Under the pieces are notes generated by a model, which saw only the letters and a program-made list of their open reading frames with translations, was not told the DNA's origin and searched no databases. From Paulinella micropora (taxonomy: Eukaryota > Cercozoa > Imbricatea > Euglyphida > Paulinellidae): a stretch of 64,000 bases of DNA. Shown here piece after piece: positions 11,379-21,389 of this stretch; position 1 is the stretch's first letter; each line of letters opens with the position of its first letter. The stretch covers positions 120,001 through 184,000 of the forward strand of contig WBZZ01006367.1 of the NCBI GenBank assembly GCA_019918135.1, written 5' to 3'. The position numbers and the translations under genes were made by a program.

Positions 11379-12428
11379 TTACTCCCTGATCAGCGACAGG
11401 CTGGATAACACAGTGCCCTGCTGGCTGGGCATGATAGTATCGTGCTCTCCGTAAATCAAGGCCGTCGGCACGTTCGATTGCAACAGCTTGGGCAGCGAGG
11501 GGCACAGCCAGCGCGCGCGCCCCTGCCTCCAATCTATGGCTATGTTGCTGGCAACCAGCACGTCGCCCACCGAGCACAAACGACCCAGCACCTCGAGCCA
11601 AAACCAAGTGTGCGCGGAGCAGCCGAGCTGCTCAAGCCAAACATAGGCAAGGCTCTTCACCGGCCGGAGGCGCAAAAGTCGCTGCAGGGGGCTCAGCTTG
11701 AAGAACATAGCCCAGTACGTGCCCTGCCGGCCAAGCAGAGGGAAAAGGCCCGCGGGCGCTGCCAGGACCAGCCGATGAATTCTGCGGCTCGCTCGCGCAG
11801 CCAACGCGGACGCGACGTGCCCGCCAAAGGAATGGCCCAAGAAGTCTGGTCTGTCGGGGCAGTGTCGCACTATATAAGACTCGACCATCTCCGCCAGCAA
11901 GTCGGTAGCCTCGTCCCTCGACACCTGCAGCAGGCAGGCGGGCGTGGGCAGGCGTCCAAAGCCCGGCAAATTCAGCAAATGAACTTCGCGGTAAGACCGC
12001 AGCCAGAAACGCACAGTGTCTAAATAAAACAAGGCGCCACTCGACACTCCGTGCACCACCACGACATTTCTGCCGCCGGCAGTGCCGGCGCTGCTGGTCG
12101 CCCTGATCGAGTGCAGGCTGACTGCGGACTTGCCCGGCAACCAGAGCTCAGTCACGTCGCTCGTCAGGGTCACGTCTGGGTGCAGTGCCTGAAACTCGCG
12201 CAAGATCTCGGACTCGGCCTCGTCGATCAGCTCTGCCCCCACCTCGTACGGGAGACGTCCCCGGTACTTAAAAAGCCTAACCGCCAGCCGGCGCCAGACC
12301 CAAAGCGCGCTGGTAGCGAACACAAACAAGAGCCAGAGCACAGCTAATGCCAAACACAGGCACGGCAGAAGGACAACATAGAAGCGAGCATAAGCAAGAT
12401 CCGAACGCAGCGAGGTCCTCCTGGCCAT
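11379..12428 (-). CDS. Membrane-anchored alpha/beta hydrolase, C-terminally truncated
   Basis: The first ATG on the minus strand is at 12428 and gives 349 residues. A hydrophobic membrane anchor spans about residues 17-43. The hydrolase domain shows an HGVSS oxyanion loop (126-130), the nucleophile elbow GHSFGG with Ser200, and YGEHD with the likely acid Asp330. This matches the ABHD4/5-like alpha/beta hydrolase fold, probably an ester or lipid hydrolase at a membrane. The catalytic His, normally in a GH motif some 25-30 residues after the Asp, is absent, because the frame runs into copia gag DNA at about 11401. The last seven or so residues are antisense retrotransposon sequence. The copy is therefore expected to be inactive as a hydrolase. 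Poly-C runs lie just upstream (12541-12660). Confidence 0.85.
   Translation of the reverse strand: MARRTSLRSDLAYARFYVVLLPCLCLALAVLWLLFVFATSALWVWRRLAVRLFKYRGRLPYEVGAELIDEAESEILREFQALHPDVTLTSDVTELWLPGKSAVSLHSIRATSSAGTAGGRNVVVVHGVSSGALFYLDTVRFWLRSYREVHLLNLPGFGRLPTPACLLQVSRDEATDLLAEMVESYIVRHCPDRPDFLGHSFGGHVASALAARASRRIHRLVLAAPAGLFPLLGRQGTYWAMFFKLSPLQRLLRLRPVKSLAYVWLEQLGCSAHTWFWLEVLGRLCSVGDVLVASNIAIDWRQGRARWLCPSLPKLLQSNVPTALIYGEHDTIMPSQQGTVLSSLSLIRE
11397..11401. other. Left junction of the insert in copia gag (CAGGC)
   Basis: Gag-like sequence ends and host gene sequence begins here. The pentamer CAGGC also sits at the right junction (32323-32327). It could be a 5-bp target duplication or microhomology at a repair joint. 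Confidence 0.55.
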
Positions 12429-12825
12429 TTTTGTTTTTGTTGACCCAAAGCAAAAAAGCTCTGTAAATTTAAACCTAACCAGTTGAGTACGCAAATAGAG
12501 CTGCCAAAGAGATGACCAAGGGCGGGAGGTAAAACGTCCTTCCCCCCCCCCCCTTTGCTACCCGAGCAAACCTATGCAAGAAAACCTTCCCTCCCCCCCC
12601 CCTCCCCGCCTGGTCACACTTTCACACAGTAGCCCCCCCTCCCCACACGCAGCCACCTTTCTTCCTCCTCTTCACCCACCCCCCGCTCTCCGGGTCACGG
12701 CCGCTTAGAGTTTTACAGCCGAAGGCTAACATTTTTGTAGTCCAATAAATGCACGTTTCTTTTTTTTAATTTAAACTTCGGGCACGCCGTTCGCCGGCAA
12801 GATGCCGTCACGGCCAAACATCGTC
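12429..12825. other. Intergenic region with poly-C tracts
   Basis: This lies between the hydrolase start and the 3' end of the next minus-strand gene. Runs of 8-12 C at about 12541-12552 and 12591-12602, and smaller ones to 12690, are on the side upstream of the hydrolase start. An AATAAA-like AATAAATG at 12743 is on the plus strand. No ORF is supported. Confidence 0.5.
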
Positions 12826-13440
12826 TTAACCTGCAAGACTTTTGAGAAAAAAATACACTTCGCGAGAAGAAAGCTGGTTAGTAGCGAGAAGCGCTCCTAA
12901 GCGCGTTCTAATTTCCTCTGATATTTTCTTGTTTTTCGCTGCTTCTATTATTGCCTGTTGCAGTTTTTGCCTCGCTGCCTGTTCTTCACTTTGTATGGGC
13001 TGGTGGCTTTTGCTTGGTTGCATCTTTTTGTGCCTCCAAATAAGTTTTTGCAACTGTTCAAAAGCTGTTTCAACCGCCCGAAGCTCTGCATAGTCAACTG
13101 CATCTGTCTTCATCTTTTGCATGTACTCTTTCGCGAAAGTCGTGTCAGTTTCTACAGGCTTGGAACCAGTAATTCGTAAGCCCCGGCGTGCTAGGTCGTT
13201 GACGAGCTCTTCCAATGCCTTCTCTCTTGTTAATTCTGGCTTGGCGTCCTCTTTGTCGTTCAATAGACGCACTAGCGTATGTGTATCCACCACCACCTCA
13301 AAATCCTTGACGCCTTCTGCTGCTATTTCAAGCACGCCATTTTTTTCCACGAGCTCTTTTATCACATTCATGGGGTGTCGCTCAGCAGCTCTTGCTTGTC
13401 TAAAAAGTCCAGCTGGGGTCACACGTTTACTGTTGTTCAT
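12826..13440 (-). CDS. Small basic/acidic protein, unknown function
   Basis: The 204-residue frame starts at a real ATG (13438-13440) and is uninterrupted. I do not recognise a family. The sequence is mostly helical in character, with alternating Lys/Glu/Arg and hydrophobic residues, and has an AAGLFRQARAAERHP-like N-terminal part and a Lys/Gln-rich middle (about 140-175) that could form a coiled coil. There is no signal peptide or membrane segment. A strong poly-C region (13575-13665) lies upstream of the start, as for many genes in this DNA. The orientation is the same as that of the hydrolase gene to its left. Confidence 0.65.
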   Translation of the reverse strand: MNNSKRVTPAGLFRQARAAERHPMNVIKELVEKNGVLEIAAEGVKDFEVVVDTHTLVRLLNDKEDAKPELTREKALEELVNDLARRGLRITGSKPVETDTTFAKEYMQKMKTDAVDYAELRAVETAFEQLQKLIWRHKKMQPSKSHQPIQSEEQAARQKLQQAIIEAAKNKKISEEIRTRLGALLATNQLSSREVYFFLKSLAG

Positions 13441-13730
13441 GGGACGGGAGGTTTTTTCTTACAGGCGCGGTTCCGCGCCCACAAAATCGTCTTATGCCCT
13501 TCCTCTTTCTTTGTGGTTTTGTTGTTTTGTATTTACGTACAAAGTTCCTCCTCGAAGCCTCTGCTGCGACCCCACCCCCCACCCCCCCCACCACTGCTTT
13601 TGGTCTCCGAATGCGGGCCCCCCCCCCCTCCTCCCTTTCCCCTTCCCCCCCCCCCCCCTTCTCCCTTTTCCTATTCCCCCCGCGCGTTGCACCAAAAATT
13701 TTTTATCTGTGTGCCGGTTTTTACGACAGC
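13441..13730. other. 5' flank with long poly-C tracts
   Basis: Several runs of 7-14 C lie at about 13575-13665, upstream of the minus-strand gene starting at 13440. Open frames across these runs are artefacts of low complexity. Confidence 0.6.
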
Positions 13731-14053
13731 CAAATGCAGCAAATTGCGCAAAATCAGACATTCGCGCCTTTTTTGCCGCAAATTGCGGCATGCAGCGATT
13801 TTTTTTTTTAATTTTTTTTTTTTGGCGAAGGATATTTCTGCAACAACAAAATGTCGAAGGAAAATTTTCGGGAAAGGCAAGCGGGCGGGGAAAAAATTAT
13901 ATATTTTTTCCCGCCCGCCCCCGTTCCCCGAAATTTTTTTTTGGACATTTCGTTCTTGCCGAAATGTCCTGCACCGAAAAAAAAATTCGTTGCGCGCCGC
14001 AATTTGCGGCAAAAAAGAGCGAATGCCTAATTTTGCGCAAATTGCGGCATTTG
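13731..14053. repeat. Fold-back inverted repeat, arms about 160 bp
   Basis: The two arms pair imperfectly around a centre at about 13895 (AAAAAATTATATATTTTTT). Matching landmarks include CAAATGCAGCAAATTGCGC on the left and its complement on the right, GCCGCAAATTGCGGC in both arms, and GCGGGCGGG/CCCGCCCGC near the centre. It has no ORF. It resembles a MITE or fold-back element, but I could not find convincing target duplications. Confidence 0.75.
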
Positions 14054-15462
14054 CCCCTTTTCGCCGGATGAACGCGACCGATCAAGCGGCTCCTTTCTTC
14101 CCCTTTCATTTTTTCCCCTCAGCAGTCAATCGGTCCGTGCAGATGAGGGGAAGGGGGGGGGGGGCCGGGTTTGGCAGTGCGGCCCCCCCCTATCCACGCT
14201 TAGTTCTGTTGGCCCTTCTCTGAGCTTCGCGGCCCCCCCCCCCAAAAAAAAAATCCTCGAAGCCTGTGTCTCTCGCCGCACTCGCAAAGCCTTTTACACA
14301 AAATCCCGCGCGCCTTCTTGTTTGTTAATTATGGTTTGCTCCGGCCGGAGGCCGGAGTTAACCGACGTTAAAATTTATTTGAGACCGTTACTTTTATTTG
14401 GCCGTTTCTCTTTTGGTAGTAAGGCAGGCGCGCCAGCGAAGCTGGCGCGGTTGGTTTGTTCCGGCTATGCTTTTTCTGTTTGTCTGCTCAGTTCCCAATT
14501 CGAAAAATACCCACCCACCCAAACCCGTTTTGTTTCAGTGTTGTGTTCTTAGTTTGAAGCCCGGTCCTGGCACGTCGTGGTCGCAGTCTCCGTTTGTTCG
14601 TTCTGCGTTAAGTTTGTGCCTGTCTGTAGTTTGCTGTGTTTGAGGACCTGCCCCCCGGTCTAGCCTCCCGCCTTTCCCCTCCTCCGCCCGTTCTTCGTCC
14701 TCATTCCCCCCCTCCTCCCATTTTTTTAAAGTTTGAGTCCGGGGTTAGTCTGAGTTAGTTTCATACTCGCTCTTTGTCAGTGTGACCGGGCCGTTCAAGT
14801 TCTTGGACGGATCCGGCCGCAGTATTCCGTTTTCCTTGTTGTAAGATGAGCGAGCTTGAAAGAGCATTTGAAGCCTAGACCCTTTTTTCTTTCCCCACTT
14901 GATTCCGACGAGATCGGATCGTCTAAGCTTCCATTAAAGCTCCGTTTCTTTGTCATCTGTTCTCAGTAAGAAAATGTAACAAAGGATTAAAGTAGATTTT
15001 AACTCTCTCTCTCTCGCAACGGACGCCCCTGCATCAAGTCAGGATCCAAACAAAAAAAAAACCCCACTGTCTTTCTGTTTTTTTGCTTGGATCCTGACTT
15101 TTAGATACCAACAATAGCACTCAATGGCGCTGTCTGCCGGTCGTAGTCAACGATAAGCAGGTCGGCCGCAACGGCGTGTGTCCTGTCTCGATGTTTCCTA
15201 ATGAGCGCTGCAGGCGCTCGAACCTACGTTTAGCACTAGCCCCTCAAAAAAAAAGGAAGCAAGTTGGATTTTTTTTCTTTTAAGTTGGCAAGTTAAATTT
15301 CTAGTCACCAAAACAAAATTAAAGCAAAATCCTTGGAATCTTTTGCCACCGTCAGAACATTTATTCCACCAGTACCACACAGTCACGCAAAGCTAACGCG
15401 ACCTCAGAATTGCCGTCGCCAGTGTCCTCAGCGAAATCGTGTGCTTTTATTAAATCAGCGCT
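14054..15462. other. Non-coding region with G/C runs and hairpins
   Basis: I see no supportable gene in this 1.4 kb. G and C runs occur at 14150-14165, 14186-14193 and 14232-14245. A perfect 9-bp stem with GAA loop lies at 14429-14449. A 12-bp inverted repeat (GTCAGGATCCAA) brackets an A-run and a T-run at about 15041-15101. A short (CT)n tract is near 15005. A non-coding RNA or an unseen small-exon gene cannot be excluded. Confidence 0.45.
15041..15101. repeat. Hairpin: 12-bp inverted repeat around A/T runs
   Basis: GTCAGGATCCAA on the left pairs with TTGGATCCTGAC on the right. The inner A10 and T7 runs extend the stem to about 20 bp with a loop of about 18 nt. Confidence 0.7.
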
Positions 15463-17575
15463 TTAGACCGTGTCGTCGGAGTCTGATTCGTCGCCCGTGC
15501 CCGGCGGCAGCTCGTGCAAGATTGCCGACGCAGTAGCAAGCGGCTTGTCCTTGATTTTCTCGTACTCGTGCTCCCACGCGTAGAAGACCTGGCAGCCGGC
15601 CGGCATTTTTTGTCGAAGGTAGTACATGCGGGCCATCGTCTCCCGGTACAAATCTCGATTGAGACGTCCACTGACAGGCGACCGGCCCTCGGCGTACTTG
15701 GGATGCCCGCGAGGAAAGCCGTGGTACGCGTTTCCGTGGAACTCGTACACACAGTTCCTTGCAGCGTCGTAGCCGTCCAACAGCAACTTCGTGCCCGGGA
15801 CTTGAGTTTCGGACCCCTGTAGCACACTAGTGCCGTTCACAAAGTGTTTGTGCTGGATCTGACAGCCCAGCGCATGTTCGAGCCTGTCCCACAACCTGCA
15901 CGCCGCGATCGAGCAGCCGGCGGCTGGCTTAGGAATCAGCCCGCGTGCAAACGCGTGCTGCGCACACAGGCGCCTGGCGCGCCCTTGCTCATCCGCAAAT
16001 TTGGCATGTTTTTCCGAGCCAGCTGGGCAGTCCTCGCACGGGCCCTGTGCCACATGACAGCCGCGCATCCGTGCGTGCTCGGCACAGAGCCTGTTGGCCC
16101 TGCCTTGCCCGTCGGCATAATTGGCCTCTTTGGGCGAGTCAGCAGGACAGTCCTCACAAGGCGACAGCACCTGGTGGCAGCCGCGCGCTCGTGCGTGCTC
16201 TGCACACAGGCGCCTGGCGCGCCCTTTTTCATCCGCAAAGCCGGCGTCGAATCAGCTGGACAATCCTCGCAAGGCGACCGCACCTGGTGGCAGCCGCGCG
16301 CCCGCGCGTGCTCTGCACACAGGCGATTTTTGCGCCCTTGCTCATCCGCAAAGTGGGCCTCTTTGGGCAAGTCAGTTGGGCAGTCCCTGCAAGGCGACCG
16401 CATCCAGTGGCACCCGCGCGCCCGTGCGTGCTCTGCACAGAGCTTAAGCCTTCGCCGCTCGTCTTCTTCTGTCCAGTATTTGCCGTTGGCGACGGTCTTT
16501 GTAGTCTGCCAACAACTTGCGCACGCAAAGACCCACCGTGTCCAGCCGTGTGGCTGTTTTCTAGCCAGGCTGAAAAGAGCACCTCCTGCGCTTGCTCGTA
16601 ACTGGTAGTCACGCCCGCCTTGTTGATGAGTCAAGACCTGCCCCTGCGCCGGCAACCCTTTCGTTCCAATCTGGCCCTTGCTCTCCTTCTTTTGGCCTTT
16701 CAATTGTTTGTGCTTTTTTTCTGCCTTCTTCTCGTGGGCGGAACAGAGAACTGGGGTAGGCTCTTGTGTCTGCGTTGCGTGCCGCGCACAGACGGTTGGC
16801 CACTCGCGGTCCTGACAGACAGTCGCGACGGTCGCGAGGTTTTCTTTCACGTAGCAAAGTTCACAGGCCGGCCGGTCCGCGGTTTCCTGTCCAGCTCTCC
16901 ATTCCTTGAACACAAGCCGTTCATCTATAACTTTAAAAGCAGATCCATAATGTTGAAGCATCTTGACTCCCAGCCTCTTTGACACAAACGGCTCGGCTTT
17001 TTCCAGGCGCTGCAGCCACAACTGGACAGCGGACATTGTCGCGACAGTGTCGTGTCGTGGGCGCTTCTGGTTGCTCTGGTTGCCTTCGTCCAGCCGGCGC
17101 TTCTTCTTTGGCAATTCACGAGCTCGTTCTCCGCACAAATTGGCGCGTCCACTTCCCCATTTGCCTTAGCTGCTGAGTTTGTTGTTATGGCGAGAGGTAG
17201 GGTATTCTGCTCTTGTTGATGTTGCCTGCACTGTTGATGTTGTCTGCGCTGCTCTGCCTGCAACCCATGGCGCCGTTTGCGCTCGACTCTCTGCATACAT
17301 TCTAGGCACAGCCTGGCGTGGCCGTCCTCGTCGATCTCAGCTTTTGCGGGACTGGCGCGGTCCCAGCGCAAAAAACAGAGTTCGCAGGCCGGTTCCCATT
17401 CGCTCTCCAGTAGAGCGAGCAGGCTAAGCCGCCCTGCCGGGGACAGGCGCAGCTGCACGCCATCGCTGCAAGAGCCTATGGCTTCCGCATTCTGAAACCG
17501 GCTCTTAAAGAGCCGGGCCGCGCTGGAATCTTTCTTGGCATCTTGAGGGAGTCTATTCGGGGATGACTCTGACAT
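15463..17575 (-). CDS. Cys/His-finger array fused to a Vsr/PD-(D/E)XK-like nuclease
   Basis: This is one gene of about 700 residues, starting at ATG 17573-17575. Two N-terminal modules each end in a CELC...C motif. An NLS-like KKKRR follows. Then comes a tandem array of five units of about 39 residues, each C-x2-C-x(20-22)-C-x2-H (for example CEDC ... LCAEH, followed by ARARGCH). The C-terminal domain shows LLLDGYD, YEFHGNAYHG and FYAWEHEYEK, the Asp, Glu-x-His and late Glu pattern of Vsr-like PD-(D/E)XK endonucleases seen in homing-type and giant-virus proteins. The finger resembles the EsV-1-7 repeat (C-x4-C-x16-C-x2-H), but its spacing differs. A DNA-targeting endonuclease is inferred. The frame changes near 17125 and 16245. 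The second change lies in one degenerate repeat unit. Confidence 0.7.
15950..16560 (-). repeat. About 118-bp tandem repeats encoding the finger array
   Basis: Five copies recur at about 118-bp spacing, marked on the plus strand by CGTGCTCTGCACA-like strings near 15951, 16073, 16191, 16309 and 16425. They are nearly identical in DNA, which implies recent expansion or gene conversion of the finger units. Confidence 0.8.
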
Positions 17576-18237
17576 TCACCAGGAGCGCTGGTAATGTCTC
17601 TAGAGAAAAGCAAAGAATGATATTCTCAACATGCTTCAGTAAAACAAGTCTCTAGACGGAGACTTATGGAGTAGGGGCCGGTTGGTCGTAGGTTGTAGAG
17701 ACTGCTGCACTATGTGCAGTTGTGCCGGATGATCTTAAATGTTAATATTAATTGATTATTAAGTAATATAATTGCTTTTTTCTTAATATTACTACTTTGA
17801 ATGCTAGTTAGAGCTTGCAATCTCATCGTGCTCACATGCAAAAATATTAAGTCAACCCGCAGTCCGGACCTGTATAACTAAATGGGTAAGTTGATGTAAT
17901 ATGAATTACTATGCATAATTATATGCAAATACTGCATTAAAACGCACAAAAAGCGAAAAAGTGAGGTTCAATTCCAGTAGATGACCACAGAGAGCATCTA
18001 CTGGAATTGCATCTCAGCAACCCGCAGTCCGCACCTGTATAACTAAATGCGTAAGTTGATGTAATTGTAGTATGAATTACTATGCATAAGTATATGCAAA
18101 TACTGCATTAAAACGCACAAAAAGAAACTTTAAATGAGAAAAACAAAGTTTTCCAGATAAATCTGGAACTTCTGCCACTTGGCAGGTAATAGAAAGGCTT
18201 TGTCTGCAGCAACCTAAGTTAATCATGCTATAGAATT
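17576..18237. other. AT-rich intergenic region with direct repeats
   Basis: This is upstream of the nuclease gene and downstream of the seven-exon gene. It contains two direct repeats and a central hairpin (annotated separately) and no ORF. Unlike other 5' flanks in this DNA, it has no poly-G/C tract. Confidence 0.55.
17853..18124. repeat. Direct repeat pair with a hairpin between
   Basis: Copy 1 (17853-17953) and copy 2 (18018-18124) start CAACCCGCAGTCC and end CGCACAAAAAG, and are over 90% identical. Between them, 17970-17983 and 17995-18008 form a perfect 14-bp inverted repeat (AATTCCAGTAGATG) with an 11-nt loop. The arrangement looks like a small mobile or regulatory unit. Confidence 0.8.
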
Positions 18238-21139
18238 TTACACCCGCCCATTAGCAAGGAAGCTGATAAAATTGGTGGTTTGCTGCGATTGCGTTGCTAG
18301 AAAAGCTGAAAGAGCATTATTTCCAGCACCGTGGGGCTGGTAGCACACATAGCACCTGCAGTTAGCAGGATGAGGCATGGCAGGAAATGCCCCTCTGCAC
18401 CGCGGGCACGCACACCCGTCACCGTGCTGGAGGCAGACAAGGCACCTGCACGTGGGTGCATGCTGATAACGAAAGGTAGCGCGCTTCGGAGCGCATTTGA
18501 AACACTTACATCCTTCACCATGCTTGGGCTCGACTTCATTTACCTCGCAATCAGGGCATTCACAGCCCTCACCATGCGCAAAGCATTCGGCGCACTTACA
18601 TCCTTGCCCATGACGCTGCACTCGCTGCGGCTGCTGGCTGCCCTTGCGCTGCTTGTGGCCCTTGCGCTGCTTGTGGCCCTTGCGCTGCTTGCGGCCCTTG
18701 CGACCCTTCGCAGGCTTCGGCTCCTCCTCCTCCTCCTCCTCCTCCGACTCCGTCTCTGGCTTAGACTTTTTCTGCTGCGGTTGCTTCTTTTCTGGCTTCT
18801 TTGCTGCAGGCGTCGGCTTGTGCGTCGACGCAGGCGTCGGGACAGGCGGCGACTTTACTTCCATCACGTCGGCTTCCATGGCACGCATGAAGGCACAGGG
18901 AGGACACTTGCAGCCAGGCTTGTGGTGCGAGTTGCCTCCGCCACCCTTCTTGCTAGGCTTGGTTGGTTTCGGAGTCGCTGTGGTTGGCTTCGGATTCGCT
19001 GGGCTTGGCTTGGGATGTGCTGGAGGACCCACATCCAACCATTTCAGTTTCCCATCCTGCAGTCAAAAAGAAAAGTGCTCACACATATTACTACTACACT
19101 CAACAGAAACGTACCGCATCCACACCGACGGGGATTGACACCGGTTGCTTTCCCGCAGGATGGTTCTTCCAAAATCCCGGCCCGTAATCGGTCAATGGGA
19201 ACATGCCGATGTAAAAATCTGCAACCAGTACCGGAATGGGAAACTTCCCCCCCTCTTTTTTCGTCGGCATGGTGAAGACCACATTCTCTCCTGAAAATTC
19301 TGCAGCATGATCAATCAAGCCGCCTCCTTGAGAAGCAGGAATGTTTCCTGCTAAAATTTGCTCGCGCTTGTTCATGTTCAGCTTCCATATCTTGCGCTTG
19401 AGCCTCAACGTGTGGGTGCCGGGGTTCGCTGCAATGATTTTGAACTGTTCGGGATCCGTGACCTCGTCGAACTCTTCGCCGAAAAATTCCAACCGTGGAT
19501 TGTGATCCCCGTCAAACCCGTTCAAGCGGAGGCCACTGGAACCAATGAAATCTCCAAGCTTGCCCCCATTGATGGGCATTGCATAAACCTTCACGCAATC
19601 CGCACCCAACTCCTTGCATTCGTCGCCAGCGATGGTTCGCATGTCTAACAGCCCCCACTTCCACTTTGGAAGCGTGGCGCTCCGCTTGGGCCTCGCGGAA
19701 CTGCATAAAAAAATTATGCATTAATATTTGATTGAAGAAATGAACTTACCCGGGGGAGATGGCAGGGGATGCGCTGTCCGCTGCACTAGTCTTGCGCGAA
19801 GGGCTGCACTTCTCTTGCCGCAGCCAGACAGCCTTCGGAAGTGGAACATCCGAAGGCCAAGCATTGTTACCAGCAAACAGATGGGGCTCAAACGCAGCAG
19901 AGATAAACTTCTTCACATACTCGTCAGAAACGTTGCCAGGATGGACATTCCAGTCCTTGGTGGTCGCGATCGGATCTATGTCTCCCTCCTCGCAGAAAAC
20001 AAACTCAACAGATGGTTCAAACACACCCTCCGCCGTGATTTCCTCCACCTGGCGCGCAAGCATAACTGCACGTCGACCCATCTTGAAGGTATCTTCAGTC
20101 GCTTGCTTCTTCTCCAACCAGCGACCAGGCCTGCAGCAGTGCAAGCATTATTACAGCTTTCTATCACAGCTACGCCAGTAAGTACCCCAAGCACGCCAAC
20201 CTCTCTGCACTACTACTAGGGCCTCGGGTCGTGAGCCAGCAATCCAGCGACTACCAGTCCACAAGCAGTGAAGGAATGCGTGCACAATCTAGAAAAAAAA
20301 AAGTCCCCTATCTCTAATCCCAGATCAATCCAGTACTGCTTGATGAGCAGCGAAAAATAAATGACAGCATTGATCATGGGGTCCGTGAACGCTAAGAGAA
20401 GCCTATCATCACATAGCACTGCTTTATTGTACCATTCATGAAAACAGCACGTACCCTTTCTGCAATTCAACTTTTTCCTCTTGCGAGGCATCCTGCGCGA
20501 ACTTAACGTAGTACTTCTTGGTGTTGGGGATTGCCCAATACTTCAAGGCTGGCTTCGGATTGACTACGAGCTGAAGTATGCGCCTGGGCTGTTTAGGCGC
20601 GCCGGTGAGGGGCGGCGACACATCTTCACGCGCGGGGGAAGGCGGCGGCACATCTTTACCCGCGGGGGGAGGCGGCGGCACATCTTCACGCGCGGGGGGA
20701 GGCGGCGGCACATCTTTACGCGCGGGGGGAGGCGGCGGCACATCTTCTTCATTGAGACGCAGGACTGCGTTCTGTTGCAGCAGACCTGACTTGGCAGCTT
20801 CGGAAAACTTGCTGATGTTCTGCAAGTCCTTCTGCAACTGCAGCTGCTGTTCCGCCGTCAGCTCAGTCCTTTCCTCCTCGCGGCCGTTGTGCTTCGACTC
20901 GCTGTCAGAACATTAAATAATAATATTGCAATGCAAATCAAAGTAGTAAACCTGTCATTGGGGTCGGAGTTGCCTTCTGCCGCAGCCGGGCTCTTGAGAA
21001 GAAGAAAAAGGAGAAGAAGAAGAAGGAGAAGAAGAAGAAGGAGGAGAAGAAGGAGGAGGAGAAGAAGGAAGAGAAGAAGGAGAAGAAGAAAAAAAAGAAG
21101 CATAGTTGTAGCAATACTATCAGCTGCATTAGTAGTTAC

Positions 21140-21181
<42 letters not shown>

Positions 21182-21341
21182 GAGGAGGAGGAGGAGGAGG
21201 TCTGGAGAAGAAGAAGAAGAAGAAGAAGAAGAAGAAGAGTAGTAGTGGTAGTAGTAGCAGCAGTAGCAGTAGTAGTAGTAGTATTGGTAGTAGTAGAGGG
21301 AGGAGGAGGAGGAGGAAGAAGAAGAAGAAGAAGAAGAAGAA

Positions 21342-21389
<48 letters not shown>

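Larger units (their letters stand above)
10032..11401 (+). mobile_element. Copia-type LTR retrotransposon fossil, 5' part (LTR and gag start)
   Basis: This is the 5' portion of one element whose 3' portion lies at 32323-40059. The 205-bp LTR (TG...CA) is followed by a primer-binding-like GGTTATGAAGCC, which resembles the copia-type site pairing with the anticodon region of tRNA-Met. The gag region opens at about 10.57 kb. It is interrupted at about 11.40 kb by a 20.9-kb block of gene-bearing DNA. The element as a whole is broken in several places. Confidence 0.85.

Noticed and set aside
13121-14223. Two overlapping plus-strand ORFs of about 315 codons
   Set aside because: They run antisense through a real gene, then across poly-C tracts and the fold-back repeat.
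14322-14643. Two overlapping ORFs of about 80 codons
   Set aside because: They have no domain, conserved start context or splice sites, and a hairpin runs through them.
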